From: Gaetbulibacter sp. 4G1
GTDB taxonomy: Bacteria; Bacteroidota; Bacteroidia; Flavobacteriales; Flavobacteriaceae
NCBI RefSeq assembly: GCF_002741945.1
Contig: NZ_MDVN01000008.1
Coordinates: forward strand, 1 to 64,000
DNA length: 64,000 nucleotides
Direction of reading: 5' to 3'
In this document: piece after piece, positions 53,897-62,717 of the stretch
Layout of the letters: the number at the start of each line of letters is the position of its first letter
Numbering within the stretch: the stretch's first letter is position 1
Notes under the pieces: model-generated
What the model was told of the DNA's origin: nothing
Database searches by the model: none
Seen by the model: only the letters and a program-made list of their open reading frames with translations
Program-made: the position numbers and the translations under genes

Positions 53897-55423
53897 ATGA
53901 ATATTATAAAAAAAATAAAGAACAATCACTTTGTGTTAATTATAATACTTTTTGTGATTTTTTTGACAAATTGCTCAAAATCTGGCACTAATAGTGAACA
54001 AGAAAAAGTTGAAATACCTAAACCTAGTATAACCTCTATAAACCCTACAAAAGGAATAGAAGGTACTGCGGTAACAATTACTGGATCTAATTTTAGTTCA
54101 GATATCTCAACAATTAGTGTAGAATTCAATAATAAGGTTGCTAATGAGATAACATTTGCATCAAAAAATCAAATTTCTACAAAAGTACCATTTGGAGCAA
54201 AAACTGGACCTGTATCTGTCTCTATAGGCGCAGAAACAAGCACTAATTCTGTTAACTTTATAGTAGAAGAAGCACCGCTTCCACCTAGCATAACAGCATT
54301 AAGTTCAGTGTCAGAGTTAACAGAGGCTATCATTACAATTACGGGTACCAATTTTGGCAATAATATTTCAGGTATTTCTGTAAGTTTTAATGATATACAG
54401 GCTAACGATATAATATCGGTATCAGAAACAGAAATAGTAGTAAAAGTTCCTGTTGGGGCTTCTAATGGACCAGTTAGTGTAACAAAAGGTATTAATACCG
54501 CTATTGGACCAGATTTTACTGTTAAAACTCCTATAAATTTCAAAATTGCTTTCTTAGCCGATTCAGATATTGGCGTAAATGCAGATGCTGTTTTAAACCT
54601 TATAAAAAACGAAGGCTCACAGGTTGTTATTCATCCAGGAGATCTTAACTATTCAGAAATTCCACAAGATTTTGAAAATAATATTAATGGTATTTTGGGA
54701 GCTGAATTCCCATATTTTTATGGTGTTGGTAACCATGATGATACGGTTTGGAATGGCACTAATGGTTACCAATCATTTTTAGAAGCAAGGTTTCAAAGAC
54801 TTGGTATTCCTTGGAAAGGTCAGTTGGGAGTATTATCCTCCTTTACTTATCAAGGTATTACATTTGTTAGCTCTGCTCCTGATGAATTTGGAATTACCAC
54901 AACAGTAGCGGGTAATTATATTCGTGATGAGTTTGATGGTGTTAATGCTATATGGAGAATTGCCTTTTGGCATAAAAACCAACGACTTATGCAAATTGGA
55001 GGAAAAGGAAATGAAGCAGGTTGGAATGTTTATGAAGAATCTCGGAAGGCTGGAGCTATTATTGCTACAGGACATGAACATTCTTATAGTAGAACCCATG
55101 AAATGAGTAGTTTTCAAAATCAAACAATTTCAAGTACCGACAATACGGTTAACTTAATTGTTGATGACCCTTTAACTAGTATTGATGAAGGGCGATCATT
55201 TGCTTTTGTTTCTGGTATTGGAGGTAAAAGCCTTCGAGATGCCGAAAGTGGCTTAGAAAATAATCCTTGGTGGGCAAGTGTTTCTCATACAGGAAATGGT
55301 TCACAACATGGAGCTCTTTTTGGAGAATTCAATTATAATGGAGATACAACTTTAGCTCACTTTTATTTTAAGGATATAGATGGGAAAATTGTTGATGATT
55401 TTTTTGTTAGATCAAATGATTAA
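53897..55423 (+). CDS. Exported phosphoesterase with two IPT/TIG domains
   Basis: 508 residues with an SPII signal ending at FLTNC (Cys26). Two IPT/TIG domains (about 42-122 and 124-212) are followed by a purple-acid-phosphatase-like calcineurin domain (about 216-505): FLADSDIGVNAD (Asp222, with Asp224 in place of the usual His), VVIHPGDLNYS, YGVGNHDDTVW, WRIAFWHKN and ATGHEHSYSRTH. The TIG domains resemble those of the preceding locus, which supports a common function. It is the distal gene of a two-gene unit. The substrate is not known. Confidence 0.9.
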   Translation: MNIIKKIKNNHFVLIIILFVIFLTNCSKSGTNSEQEKVEIPKPSITSINPTKGIEGTAVTITGSNFSSDISTISVEFNNKVANEITFASKNQISTKVPFGAKTGPVSVSIGAETSTNSVNFIVEEAPLPPSITALSSVSELTEAIITITGTNFGNNISGISVSFNDIQANDIISVSETEIVVKVPVGASNGPVSVTKGINTAIGPDFTVKTPINFKIAFLADSDIGVNADAVLNLIKNEGSQVVIHPGDLNYSEIPQDFENNINGILGAEFPYFYGVGNHDDTVWNGTNGYQSFLEARFQRLGIPWKGQLGVLSSFTYQGITFVSSAPDEFGITTTVAGNYIRDEFDGVNAIWRIAFWHKNQRLMQIGGKGNEAGWNVYEESRKAGAIIATGHEHSYSRTHEMSSFQNQTISSTDNTVNLIVDDPLTSIDEGRSFAFVSGIGGKSLRDAESGLENNPWWASVSHTGNGSQHGALFGEFNYNGDTTLAHFYFKDIDGKIVDDFFVRSND

Positions 55424-55511
55424 CTTTTAAGAGATAAAAGAGCTAGCTTATTGAAAAAAACACAAAAATAGATTAGCAAGAAATGGTTACTTAGATAATC
55501 AAAAACGACAT

Positions 55512-55542
55512 ATATGAATTAATTATATTAATTAATTCATAT
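55512..55542. repeat. Perfect inverted repeat before the ECF sigma gene
   Basis: ATATGAATTAATT (55512-55524), spacer ATATT, AATTAATTCATAT (55530-55542): 13 of 13 bases pair. It ends 13 bases before the presumed start at 55556. Too AT-rich to be a good terminator, but well placed as an operator or leader hairpin. Confidence 0.8.
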
Positions 55543-55555
55543 TATTTTAATTAAT

Positions 55556-56152
55556 TTGCGAACGTTTAAGCAATCCTTTTTGTTGAAAAATAGCAAATTA
55601 AATATAACATCCTCATTAGTCTCTCTTCTAAAAAATGGGGATAGAAATGCCTATAAAACTATTTTTGATGCATACTATAAACGCTTATATGCTTTTGCTT
55701 TAAAATATGTAGAAGATTCATATATGGCTGAAGAAATAGTTGAAAATGTACTATTTATTCTTTGGCAAAAACGTCATAAAATGGGAGATATAGATAATCT
55801 AAAATCTTATCTATATGCCATGGTTCGCAATACATCTTTAGATTATCTTAAAAATCAAAAGAGGTTTGAGCGTTATGATAAAGAAAAGCATGACTCTATC
55901 CATTTTATGGAACAATTTATTATTGAAGAAGAAACACATGCCATTTTGTTTCAAGCCTTAGAAAGCTTACCAAATAAGTGCCGAAAGGTATTTGAGTTGT
56001 CTTGTATAGAAGGAGTAAAATATGCAGATATTGCTGAGGATCTTCAAATTAGTTTAAATACAGTAAAATCTCAAAGAGCAAGAGCGATTGAGTTGTTAAG
56101 AATACATTTAAAAAACTACCCTCTTTTTCAGATCCTTTTAGCCAGTTTATAA
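55556..56152 (+). CDS. FecI-type ECF sigma factor (locus 2)
   Basis: 198 residues. Sigma region 2 (about 28-95, AYKTIFDAYYKRLYAFALKY and LKSYLYAMVRNTSLDYL) and region 4 (about 125-180, ALESLPNKCRKVFELSCIEG, then the HTH with SLNTVKSQRARAIELL). It is followed by FecR, SusC with STN domain and SusD, a standard surface-signalling set. No ATG lies before region 2. The start must be TTG at 55556 or one of two TTG codons at 55580 and 55583. A perfect inverted repeat lies just upstream. Confidence 0.9.
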   Translation: MRTFKQSFLLKNSKLNITSSLVSLLKNGDRNAYKTIFDAYYKRLYAFALKYVEDSYMAEEIVENVLFILWQKRHKMGDIDNLKSYLYAMVRNTSLDYLKNQKRFERYDKEKHDSIHFMEQFIIEEETHAILFQALESLPNKCRKVFELSCIEGVKYADIAEDLQISLNTVKSQRARAIELLRIHLKNYPLFQILLASL

Positions 56153-56307
56153 TTTTTTTTAAAATTTTCCACCCGAAAAGTATTTTTTATAGTCTTAGTA
56201 ATAGAGCTTTATTAAAAAGCGTATTATTAGTTCTTTAAGATTGTTATTAAAGAGGCTAATTTTCAAAACTTATACGTACAATTTTTTATATCTATAATTA
56301 CCAATAA

Positions 56308-57483
56308 ATGCAACACGATTCTACAAAATACTACATATCAAGATTAATTTATAAATCAATTTCAAAGATTATAACTCCAGAAGAAGAAATAATTCTAGAT
56401 AACTGGTTAAAAGTTGACGAAAATAACAAGCTATATAATAAGATAATTGATAAAAAACAGGTTCAAAAAAAAATATCTATTTACAATGAGATTGATACTG
56501 ATTTGATTTTTGAGAGATTGGAAAAAAGAATAGATGAGGATGTAAAACCTATTTCAAAAGTTAAATATATTAACTCGGTTTCAAAAGCCTTTAAATATGC
56601 AGCAGTGGCTGTTATATTTTTAAGTTTAGGATATTTCTACCAACAAGGCTATTTCTCAAGTAAACCAGAATTTGTTATACCATCAGAGCATATTACCTTA
56701 GAATTAGAAAATGGAAATATTCAAATTATAAATGAAGACGGTTCAACTAAAGTTGTTGATGTTAAAGGCAACGTTGTTGGTACCCAAAGCGGTACTCAAT
56801 TAGTGTATAGCAATGATATTATAAAAGAAAAATTGGTTTATAATACGTTAACAGTACCTTATGGTAAACGGTTTGAAATACAACTGTCTGATGGTACAAA
56901 CGTTCATTTAAATGCAGGCACATCATTAAAATATCCAGTTAAATTTATTAATGGAAAAAACAGACAAGTATTTTTAAATGGAGAGGCGTTTTTTGATGTA
57001 ACTTCAGATAAAAAACATCCATTTATAGTAAATGCTGAAGCATTGAACGTTGAAGTGTTTGGAACCGAATTTAATGTTTCAGCCTATCCTGAAGATGCAA
57101 CAACAGATGTTGTTTTGGTCGAAGGATCTGTTGCCCTTTACAATGAAGAAGAGACTTTAAAAGATGGCGTTACAATTGTGCCAGGAACAAAAGGGTCTCA
57201 TGATAAAAATGAGAATAGCATTTCTACAGAAAAAGTTAATATTGAAATTTACACCCAATGGATGAAAGGAGGCTTGGTTTTTAGAAATAGCAGTTTTGAA
57301 AATATTTCTAAAAAACTTGAGCGTCATTATAATGTAAAAATAATAAATACAAACGAGCAGTTAAATAAAGAAGTTTTTAATGCAAGCTTTAAAGAAGAAC
57401 CAATTGATATTATATTAAGCTATTTTAAAAATAGTTTTGATATCGAATATAGAATAGAAGAGAATACAATTTATATTAATTAA
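56308..57483 (+). CDS. FecR-type transmembrane anti-sigma/sensor protein
   Basis: 391 residues. A cytosolic N-terminal part (about 1-95) binds the sigma factor, one membrane helix follows (about 96-112, AFKYAAVAVIFLSLGYFY), then the periplasmic FecR domain (about 180-300: LTVPYGKRFEIQLSDGTNVHLNAGTSLKYP and FGTEFNVSAY) and a C-terminal STN-like segment (about 320-391, GLVFRNSSFENISKKLERHYNVKI). It carries the signal from the STN domain of the outer-membrane transporter to the sigma factor. It is 155 bases after the sigma gene. Confidence 0.93.
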   Translation: MQHDSTKYYISRLIYKSISKIITPEEEIILDNWLKVDENNKLYNKIIDKKQVQKKISIYNEIDTDLIFERLEKRIDEDVKPISKVKYINSVSKAFKYAAVAVIFLSLGYFYQQGYFSSKPEFVIPSEHITLELENGNIQIINEDGSTKVVDVKGNVVGTQSGTQLVYSNDIIKEKLVYNTLTVPYGKRFEIQLSDGTNVHLNAGTSLKYPVKFINGKNRQVFLNGEAFFDVTSDKKHPFIVNAEALNVEVFGTEFNVSAYPEDATTDVVLVEGSVALYNEEETLKDGVTIVPGTKGSHDKNENSISTEKVNIEIYTQWMKGGLVFRNSSFENISKKLERHYNVKIINTNEQLNKEVFNASFKEEPIDIILSYFKNSFDIEYRIEENTIYIN

Positions 57484-57582
57484 CCAAATTTAAAAACGAA
57501 GACTATATGAAATAAAACAACCAAACTATTTAAGAAGTATATTAAAAATCACTTTATCTAATCTGAAAAGAGAAAATAAAAA

Positions 57583-57610
57583 ACCGAAAAATGCTGTAAC
57601 ATTTTCCGGT
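57583..57610 (+). other. Imperfect hairpin between fecR and susC (locus 2)
   Basis: ACCGAAAAATG (57583-57593) and CATTTTCCGGT (57600-57610), one mismatch in 11 pairs, loop CTGTAA. No T-run follows, so it is more likely a processing or stability element in the susC leader than a simple terminator. Confidence 0.5.
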
Positions 57611-57663
57611 ATTTATAAGTGATCAACCAAAATTAGTTATTCACTATTAAAACATTCAAAAAT

Positions 57664-60600
57664 ATGAAAAAACTTCATGATAAGAAAGGTATGCCTCTAC
57701 CTTTTATAAAAATTGATTTAAAAATGAAATTAACAGCCATCTTTGTCTTTGCTACTTTTTTTAGTATGCTTGCAAGCAATAATGGCTACTCTCAAGCAAT
57801 TACTTTAGAAGAAGAAAATATAACTATTGTTAAGGTAATTGATAAAATTGAAGCTACAACAAAATACAGATTTGTATACAATACTAAATTTGTTGACTTA
57901 CAACGTAAAGTTTCAATAAAACTAAAAGATGCCAGCATTGAAAAGGTGTTAATTAATTTGTTTGATAATACAAATACAACTTATCAAATATTAAGAGAAA
58001 CACAAATCATTCTTAAACAAAGAAAAGAGAACGATAATAGTAAAAACAATAATGTAAATAAGCAATCTGCTAATATAGAGCTACAACAAATTGAGGTTAG
58101 TGGTATTATATCCGATGATACAGGTCAACCCTTACCCGGTGCTACAATTATTGTAAAAGGAACTTCTACGGGTGCAACTACAGATTTTGATGGTAAATAT
58201 ACTTTAGCTGTAGAAAATGAAGATGCTATTATTGTTGTCTCATATATTGGTTTTACAACACAGGAAATATCCGTTAAAGGACAAACAGAAATTAATGTTC
58301 AATTAGTAGCTAATGCATCTGAACTTGATGAAATAGTTTTAGTGGGTTATGGATCGGTAGTTAAAAAAGATTTAACTGGAGCTGTTGCAACAGTAGATAA
58401 TATTGGAGAAAGACCAGTAACCACAACCGAAGAAGCTTTACAAGGAAGTGTTTCAGGTGTTACGGTAGTTAGTGATGGTGGAGATCCAACAGGAGCGCCT
58501 AGTATTAAGATTAGAGGAATTGGTACTTTTAATGAGGAATCTCCTCTTTGGGTTGTTGACGGTGTTCCTTATTACGGAGGGCCTATTAACCCTTTTGATA
58601 TTGCTTCTATAACTGTTTTAAAAGATGCTTCGTCTCAAGCAATTTATGGCGTAAAAGCCGCAGGAGGTGTAATTCTTGTAACAACTAAAAAGGGGAAAAA
58701 TGGTAAATTATCTTTTGACTTTAACCATTATACTGGGTTTCAGAATGTAAAAAAACCTAAAGCGTTAAGTGCAGCTGATAGATATAAGTATTTAGATATA
58801 GCTACTAATAATGATGATCCAACATTTGTATTACCTCCAGAAAGTTCATACAATCAAGTAACGAGAACCAACTGGATTGACGAAATTTTTAGAACAGGTA
58901 TTACTCAAAATTATGATATAGGAGCAAGAGGGGGAAATGAAAAATACAAGTTTTCTACATCATTAGGTTACAATAAAAAAGAAGGAACATTAATAAATAC
59001 AGAAGCGACAAGATTGACTTTTAGGTTAAATTCTGAATTTAAAGTAAATGACAAACTTAAAATTGGAGAAAATGTTTCATTTACAAGAACAAATGGAAAT
59101 TCTGCATTTACTGGAACAACAGATGAGAACGGAACACAGTCATACAATGGTCTTATATTACAATCTATTCTTGCAGATCCTGAAACACCTGTTTATGACG
59201 AAAATGGAAATTATTCTGATTTACCTTCGGTAGCTACAATAAACCCTGTATCCACCTTAAATAGATTAGATATTGAAAATATTACTGAAGATTTGTTCGC
59301 AAATATCTATTTTGATTATAAAATTATTGAGGGATTAAAATTAAAGTCAAGCTTTGGGATAAATTCTAAAACAAATAACTTTAAAGAATTTAAACCGAGA
59401 AGCCCGGAACGGTCTAAAACAACAACTACTGATAATAGCCTTGATTATGCAACATCTAAACAGGTAGATTGGTCTTTAGAAACTACACTTAATTATAATA
59501 AGACATTTAACGATGTTCACAACCTTACCTTATTGGCAGGGCATACATTGCAAAGATTTCAAAGAAATGTTTTTAGTATAACAGGAAGAACCTTTGCTTT
59601 TGAAACAGATTCAGCTAGAGAGCTTATAAATGCAGAAGAGTTTACTTCGCCAAAAACAGGATATGGGGCTAATTCTTTAATGTCCTATTTTGGTAGGGCT
59701 ATTTATGGATATGATGGAAAATATTTGTTAACTGCAAGTGTGAGACGGGATGGGACTTCTAAAATCCCTTCATCAGTTTCTGATAATACATGGGGTACAT
59801 TTCCTGCAGTTGCAGTAGCTTGGAGAGCATCCGAAGAAGGATTCTTAAAAGAAAGTAAAACCATAAGTAATCTTAAACTAAGAGCTAGTTGGGGTATTAT
59901 TGGAAACATTAATTCTTTAGGGAATTTCCCGACAAGCCCTCAATTAAGTTTAATACCTACAGTTTTAGGAGAATCGAGTGATAAATCAAATGGTTTTGCT
60001 GCTAACACTAGGGCAGACTTAAATATTAAATGGGAATTAACAAAATCTCTAAATTTTGGTTTAGATCTAGGACTATTGGATAATGCATTAACATTTAGTG
60101 CTGATTATTTTATTAAAGATACTGAAGATTTAATTTTTCAGTTGCCAGTAAGTAGTTTAGAAGGAATAAATGAAAATCCATTTGTAAACGCTGGAAAAGT
60201 TAGAAATAAAGGATTTGAAGCTTCATTAACTTATCAAAAAAACGAAGGGGATTTTACTTATAGTATTTCTGGTAACCTGTCTAAAATAAACAATGAAGTA
60301 CTTGAATTAACTGATGATATTGAAATTTCTCATATTAATAATGTTGCTAGTTTAACACCACTTAAATCGGTAGTTGGACAGCCTTTGTTTTCATTTTTTG
60401 TGGTAGAAACAAATGGTTTGGATAATAAAGGAGATTTGGTGTTTGTAGATCGCAATGGCGATAATGTAATTAACGATAATGATAAAGTTTATAAAGGAAG
60501 TGCTTTCCCTGACCTTACTTATAGCCTAAGAGGTAATTTTAATTATAAGAATTTTGATTTGAATATCTTTTTTCAAGGTGTAAGTGGATCGACTGCATTT

Positions 60601-60996
60601 AATGGTTTTAAACTTGGTAGTGTATATAATATAGGGCAAGGTAACCCAGAAATTAATTTATCTGTAGATGCTATTGATACATGGCACCCAGGAAACACAG
60701 GGTCATCTAATTTTAGATTATCTCATAGAGACGACAATGGAAACTTAACCACAGCATCAGATTTTTGGTTAGAAGATACCAGTTATTTGAGATTGAAAAA
60801 CATTACTCTTGGATATACTTTTAATGATTTAAAAGTAATAGATAGGTTAAGAGTTTATGTGACAGGTGAAAATTTATTTACTATCACAGACTATTCTGGT
60901 TTAGACCCTGAAGTAGGATTGAATAATAATGGATTAGATGGTGGGCAATATCCGGTTTCTAAGGTATTTACATTCGGACTTAATTTCGCATTTTAA
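57664..60996 (+). CDS. SusC-type transporter with N-terminal STN signalling domain (locus 2)
   Basis: 1110 residues. The signal peptide ends at GYSQ (about residue 44), preceded by an extended N-terminus. Then the STN domain (about 45-120, ITIVKVIDKIEATTKYRFVY), which contacts FecR, a carboxypeptidase regulatory-like domain (about 140-220, ISDDTGQPLPGATIIVKG), a plug (about 225-345, IKIRGIGTFNEESPLWVVDG) and a barrel ending FTFGLNFAF. Substrate binding outside is thus linked to sigma-factor release. It is 180 bases after fecR and 29 before susD. Confidence 0.94.
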   Translation: MKKLHDKKGMPLPFIKIDLKMKLTAIFVFATFFSMLASNNGYSQAITLEEENITIVKVIDKIEATTKYRFVYNTKFVDLQRKVSIKLKDASIEKVLINLFDNTNTTYQILRETQIILKQRKENDNSKNNNVNKQSANIELQQIEVSGIISDDTGQPLPGATIIVKGTSTGATTDFDGKYTLAVENEDAIIVVSYIGFTTQEISVKGQTEINVQLVANASELDEIVLVGYGSVVKKDLTGAVATVDNIGERPVTTTEEALQGSVSGVTVVSDGGDPTGAPSIKIRGIGTFNEESPLWVVDGVPYYGGPINPFDIASITVLKDASSQAIYGVKAAGGVILVTTKKGKNGKLSFDFNHYTGFQNVKKPKALSAADRYKYLDIATNNDDPTFVLPPESSYNQVTRTNWIDEIFRTGITQNYDIGARGGNEKYKFSTSLGYNKKEGTLINTEATRLTFRLNSEFKVNDKLKIGENVSFTRTNGNSAFTGTTDENGTQSYNGLILQSILADPETPVYDENGNYSDLPSVATINPVSTLNRLDIENITEDLFANIYFDYKIIEGLKLKSSFGINSKTNNFKEFKPRSPERSKTTTTDNSLDYATSKQVDWSLETTLNYNKTFNDVHNLTLLAGHTLQRFQRNVFSITGRTFAFETDSARELINAEEFTSPKTGYGANSLMSYFGRAIYGYDGKYLLTASVRRDGTSKIPSSVSDNTWGTFPAVAVAWRASEEGFLKESKTISNLKLRASWGIIGNINSLGNFPTSPQLSLIPTVLGESSDKSNGFAANTRADLNIKWELTKSLNFGLDLGLLDNALTFSADYFIKDTEDLIFQLPVSSLEGINENPFVNAGKVRNKGFEASLTYQKNEGDFTYSISGNLSKINNEVLELTDDIEISHINNVASLTPLKSVVGQPLFSFFVVETNGLDNKGDLVFVDRNGDNVINDNDKVYKGSAFPDLTYSLRGNFNYKNFDLNIFFQGVSGSTAFNGFKLGSVYNIGQGNPEINLSVDAIDTWHPGNTGSSNFRLSHRDDNGNLTTASDFWLEDTSYLRLKNITLGYTFNDLKVIDRLRVYVTGENLFTITDYSGLDPEVGLNNNGLDGGQYPVSKVFTFGLNFAF

Positions 60997-61025
60997 TAAA
61001 AAAATAATATAAAATATAAAGAATT

Positions 61026-62627
61026 ATGAAAAAATATATTTTAATAAGCATTATAGTTTTTTCACTAGTAAGTTGTAGTGACTTTCTGGTAGAAGAATCA
61101 AGAGGAGAACCGACTATTGAAAATTTTTGGAATTCGGATGCAGAAGTTATTTCTGCTACTACACCATTGTACGTATTAAACAACAATCAAGGCTCTGGAA
61201 TTAGCGATAGAGGCGTTTATGGTAGAGGATTGCATTTATATTCTTTAATACCTAGTGATGATTTTGTAGTGGGAAAATCTAAAACCCAAATTCAACAAAT
61301 TAAAGATTTTGAAACAACTGGATCTGGTTCATATACTAGAGATATTTGGGCTTTACATTTTGTGGTAATCAAAAGAGCTAATGACATTATACGCAATGTA
61401 ACAGATAATGATGCTATAAGCCAGAAAGTAAAAGATTTTTCTTTAGGGCAAGCATATTTTATGAGAGGCTTAGCATATTTTCAATTATCTGTAATATATG
61501 GAGATGATTCATCCGGAGGAATTCCTATTGTTGATGAAACAGTTACTGAAAATTTCTTTATTGAAAGACCAGCAAGTGTTACTACTAGCTATATGTTTGC
61601 GGCAGAAAGTTTCTCAAAAGCAGCAGATTTATTACCGTATTTTGACGATTCAGAATATTTTGCACAAGGATCAGATGGTCTTAGTCCAGGAACTAATCTA
61701 GGAAGGGCACATAAAAATGCAGCACTTGGTTATTTAGCTAGAACGCATTTACATAATGCGCAGTATGATTCTAGCTCATGGCAAAAAGTTATAGATGCCT
61801 GTAATCAAGTAATCAACTCAGGAAAGAATCAATTAGAATCTAATTTTGAAGATGTTTTTAAAATAGCTAATAATTGGGGTCCTGAATATCTTTGGTCTGT
61901 GCCAAGTAATGTGTTAGGAGGAAGTATGTTTCCAGGAGCCGCTTTAGAGAATAAAGGATGGGGAAAATATAACGGTTGGGGCTATTTTGCACCTACCTTA
62001 AATTTATATGAGTCTTATGAAGCAGGAGATACCAGAAGAGAAGCAACTTTGTTGGCTTTTGGAGATGAATTTCAATATTTTGGAGAGAGTAGAAGGTATT
62101 GGTCTACAACAAACTTAACAGGATTTCAGTTAAAAAAATATCTTGAACCTTATAGTTATGCAGATGGAGTTCATTTAAGCGCAGATGGAGATCAACCTAC
62201 TACAGATTTGAATTTACCTTTATTGCGTTATTCACATATATTATTAATGAAAGCTGAAGCTTCGATAATGTTAAGTGGAGCAGGAGCAGGAGATACAGAA
62301 ATTAATATAGTGCGTACACGTGCTGGATTATCTGCAAAGTCAGGTGCTACTTTAGATGATTTGAAAGCAGAGAGAAGAACCGAATTTGCTGGCGAATTGT
62401 TTGGTCGGTACGAAGACTTATGTCGATGGGGAGATGCTAGTAACCTTACTGAAGCTTTGAGAGGTAGAATTCATACAGATAAATCTGATCCTGATTCTGG
62501 ATTTACGGTAGAGGAAGTGTGGCCTGCACGACCTCAATTTGATATTAGCACACATCATATTTGGCCAATTCCTCCAACGCCAATAAGTGCTAGTAAAGGA
62601 ACATTATCTCAAAATAAAGGCTGGTAG
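61026..62627 (+). CDS. SusD-like substrate-binding lipoprotein (locus 2)
   Basis: 533 residues with an SPII signal ending at LVSC (Cys17), then SDFLVEESRGEPTIENFW, a common SusD start. Other family marks are FSLGQAYFMRGLAYFQL and AERRTEFAGELFGRYEDLCRW near residue 455. It caps the SusC channel of the same locus. A strong hairpin follows 38 bases after the stop, and the organophosphate transporter starts 90 bases after it. Confidence 0.93.
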   Translation: MKKYILISIIVFSLVSCSDFLVEESRGEPTIENFWNSDAEVISATTPLYVLNNNQGSGISDRGVYGRGLHLYSLIPSDDFVVGKSKTQIQQIKDFETTGSGSYTRDIWALHFVVIKRANDIIRNVTDNDAISQKVKDFSLGQAYFMRGLAYFQLSVIYGDDSSGGIPIVDETVTENFFIERPASVTTSYMFAAESFSKAADLLPYFDDSEYFAQGSDGLSPGTNLGRAHKNAALGYLARTHLHNAQYDSSSWQKVIDACNQVINSGKNQLESNFEDVFKIANNWGPEYLWSVPSNVLGGSMFPGAALENKGWGKYNGWGYFAPTLNLYESYEAGDTRREATLLAFGDEFQYFGESRRYWSTTNLTGFQLKKYLEPYSYADGVHLSADGDQPTTDLNLPLLRYSHILLMKAEASIMLSGAGAGDTEINIVRTRAGLSAKSGATLDDLKAERRTEFAGELFGRYEDLCRWGDASNLTEALRGRIHTDKSDPDSGFTVEEVWPARPQFDISTHHIWPIPPTPISASKGTLSQNKGW

Positions 62628-62665
62628 TAGAGTAACCACAAATTTTATTGAATTAAATTTTAATT

Positions 62666-62701
62666 GGATAAGTGTATTCAAATTTAAGAATACACTTATC
62701 C
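62666..62701. repeat. Perfect 14-base inverted repeat between susD and the transporter gene
   Basis: GGATAAGTGTATTC (62666-62679) and GAATACACTTATCC (62688-62701), every base paired, loop AAATTTAA. No T-run follows. The transporter ATG lies 16 bases later. It could be an mRNA-protecting hairpin at the operon joint, a partial terminator, or an operator. Confidence 0.85.
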
Positions 62702-62717
62702 TATAAATTCATTGTAT

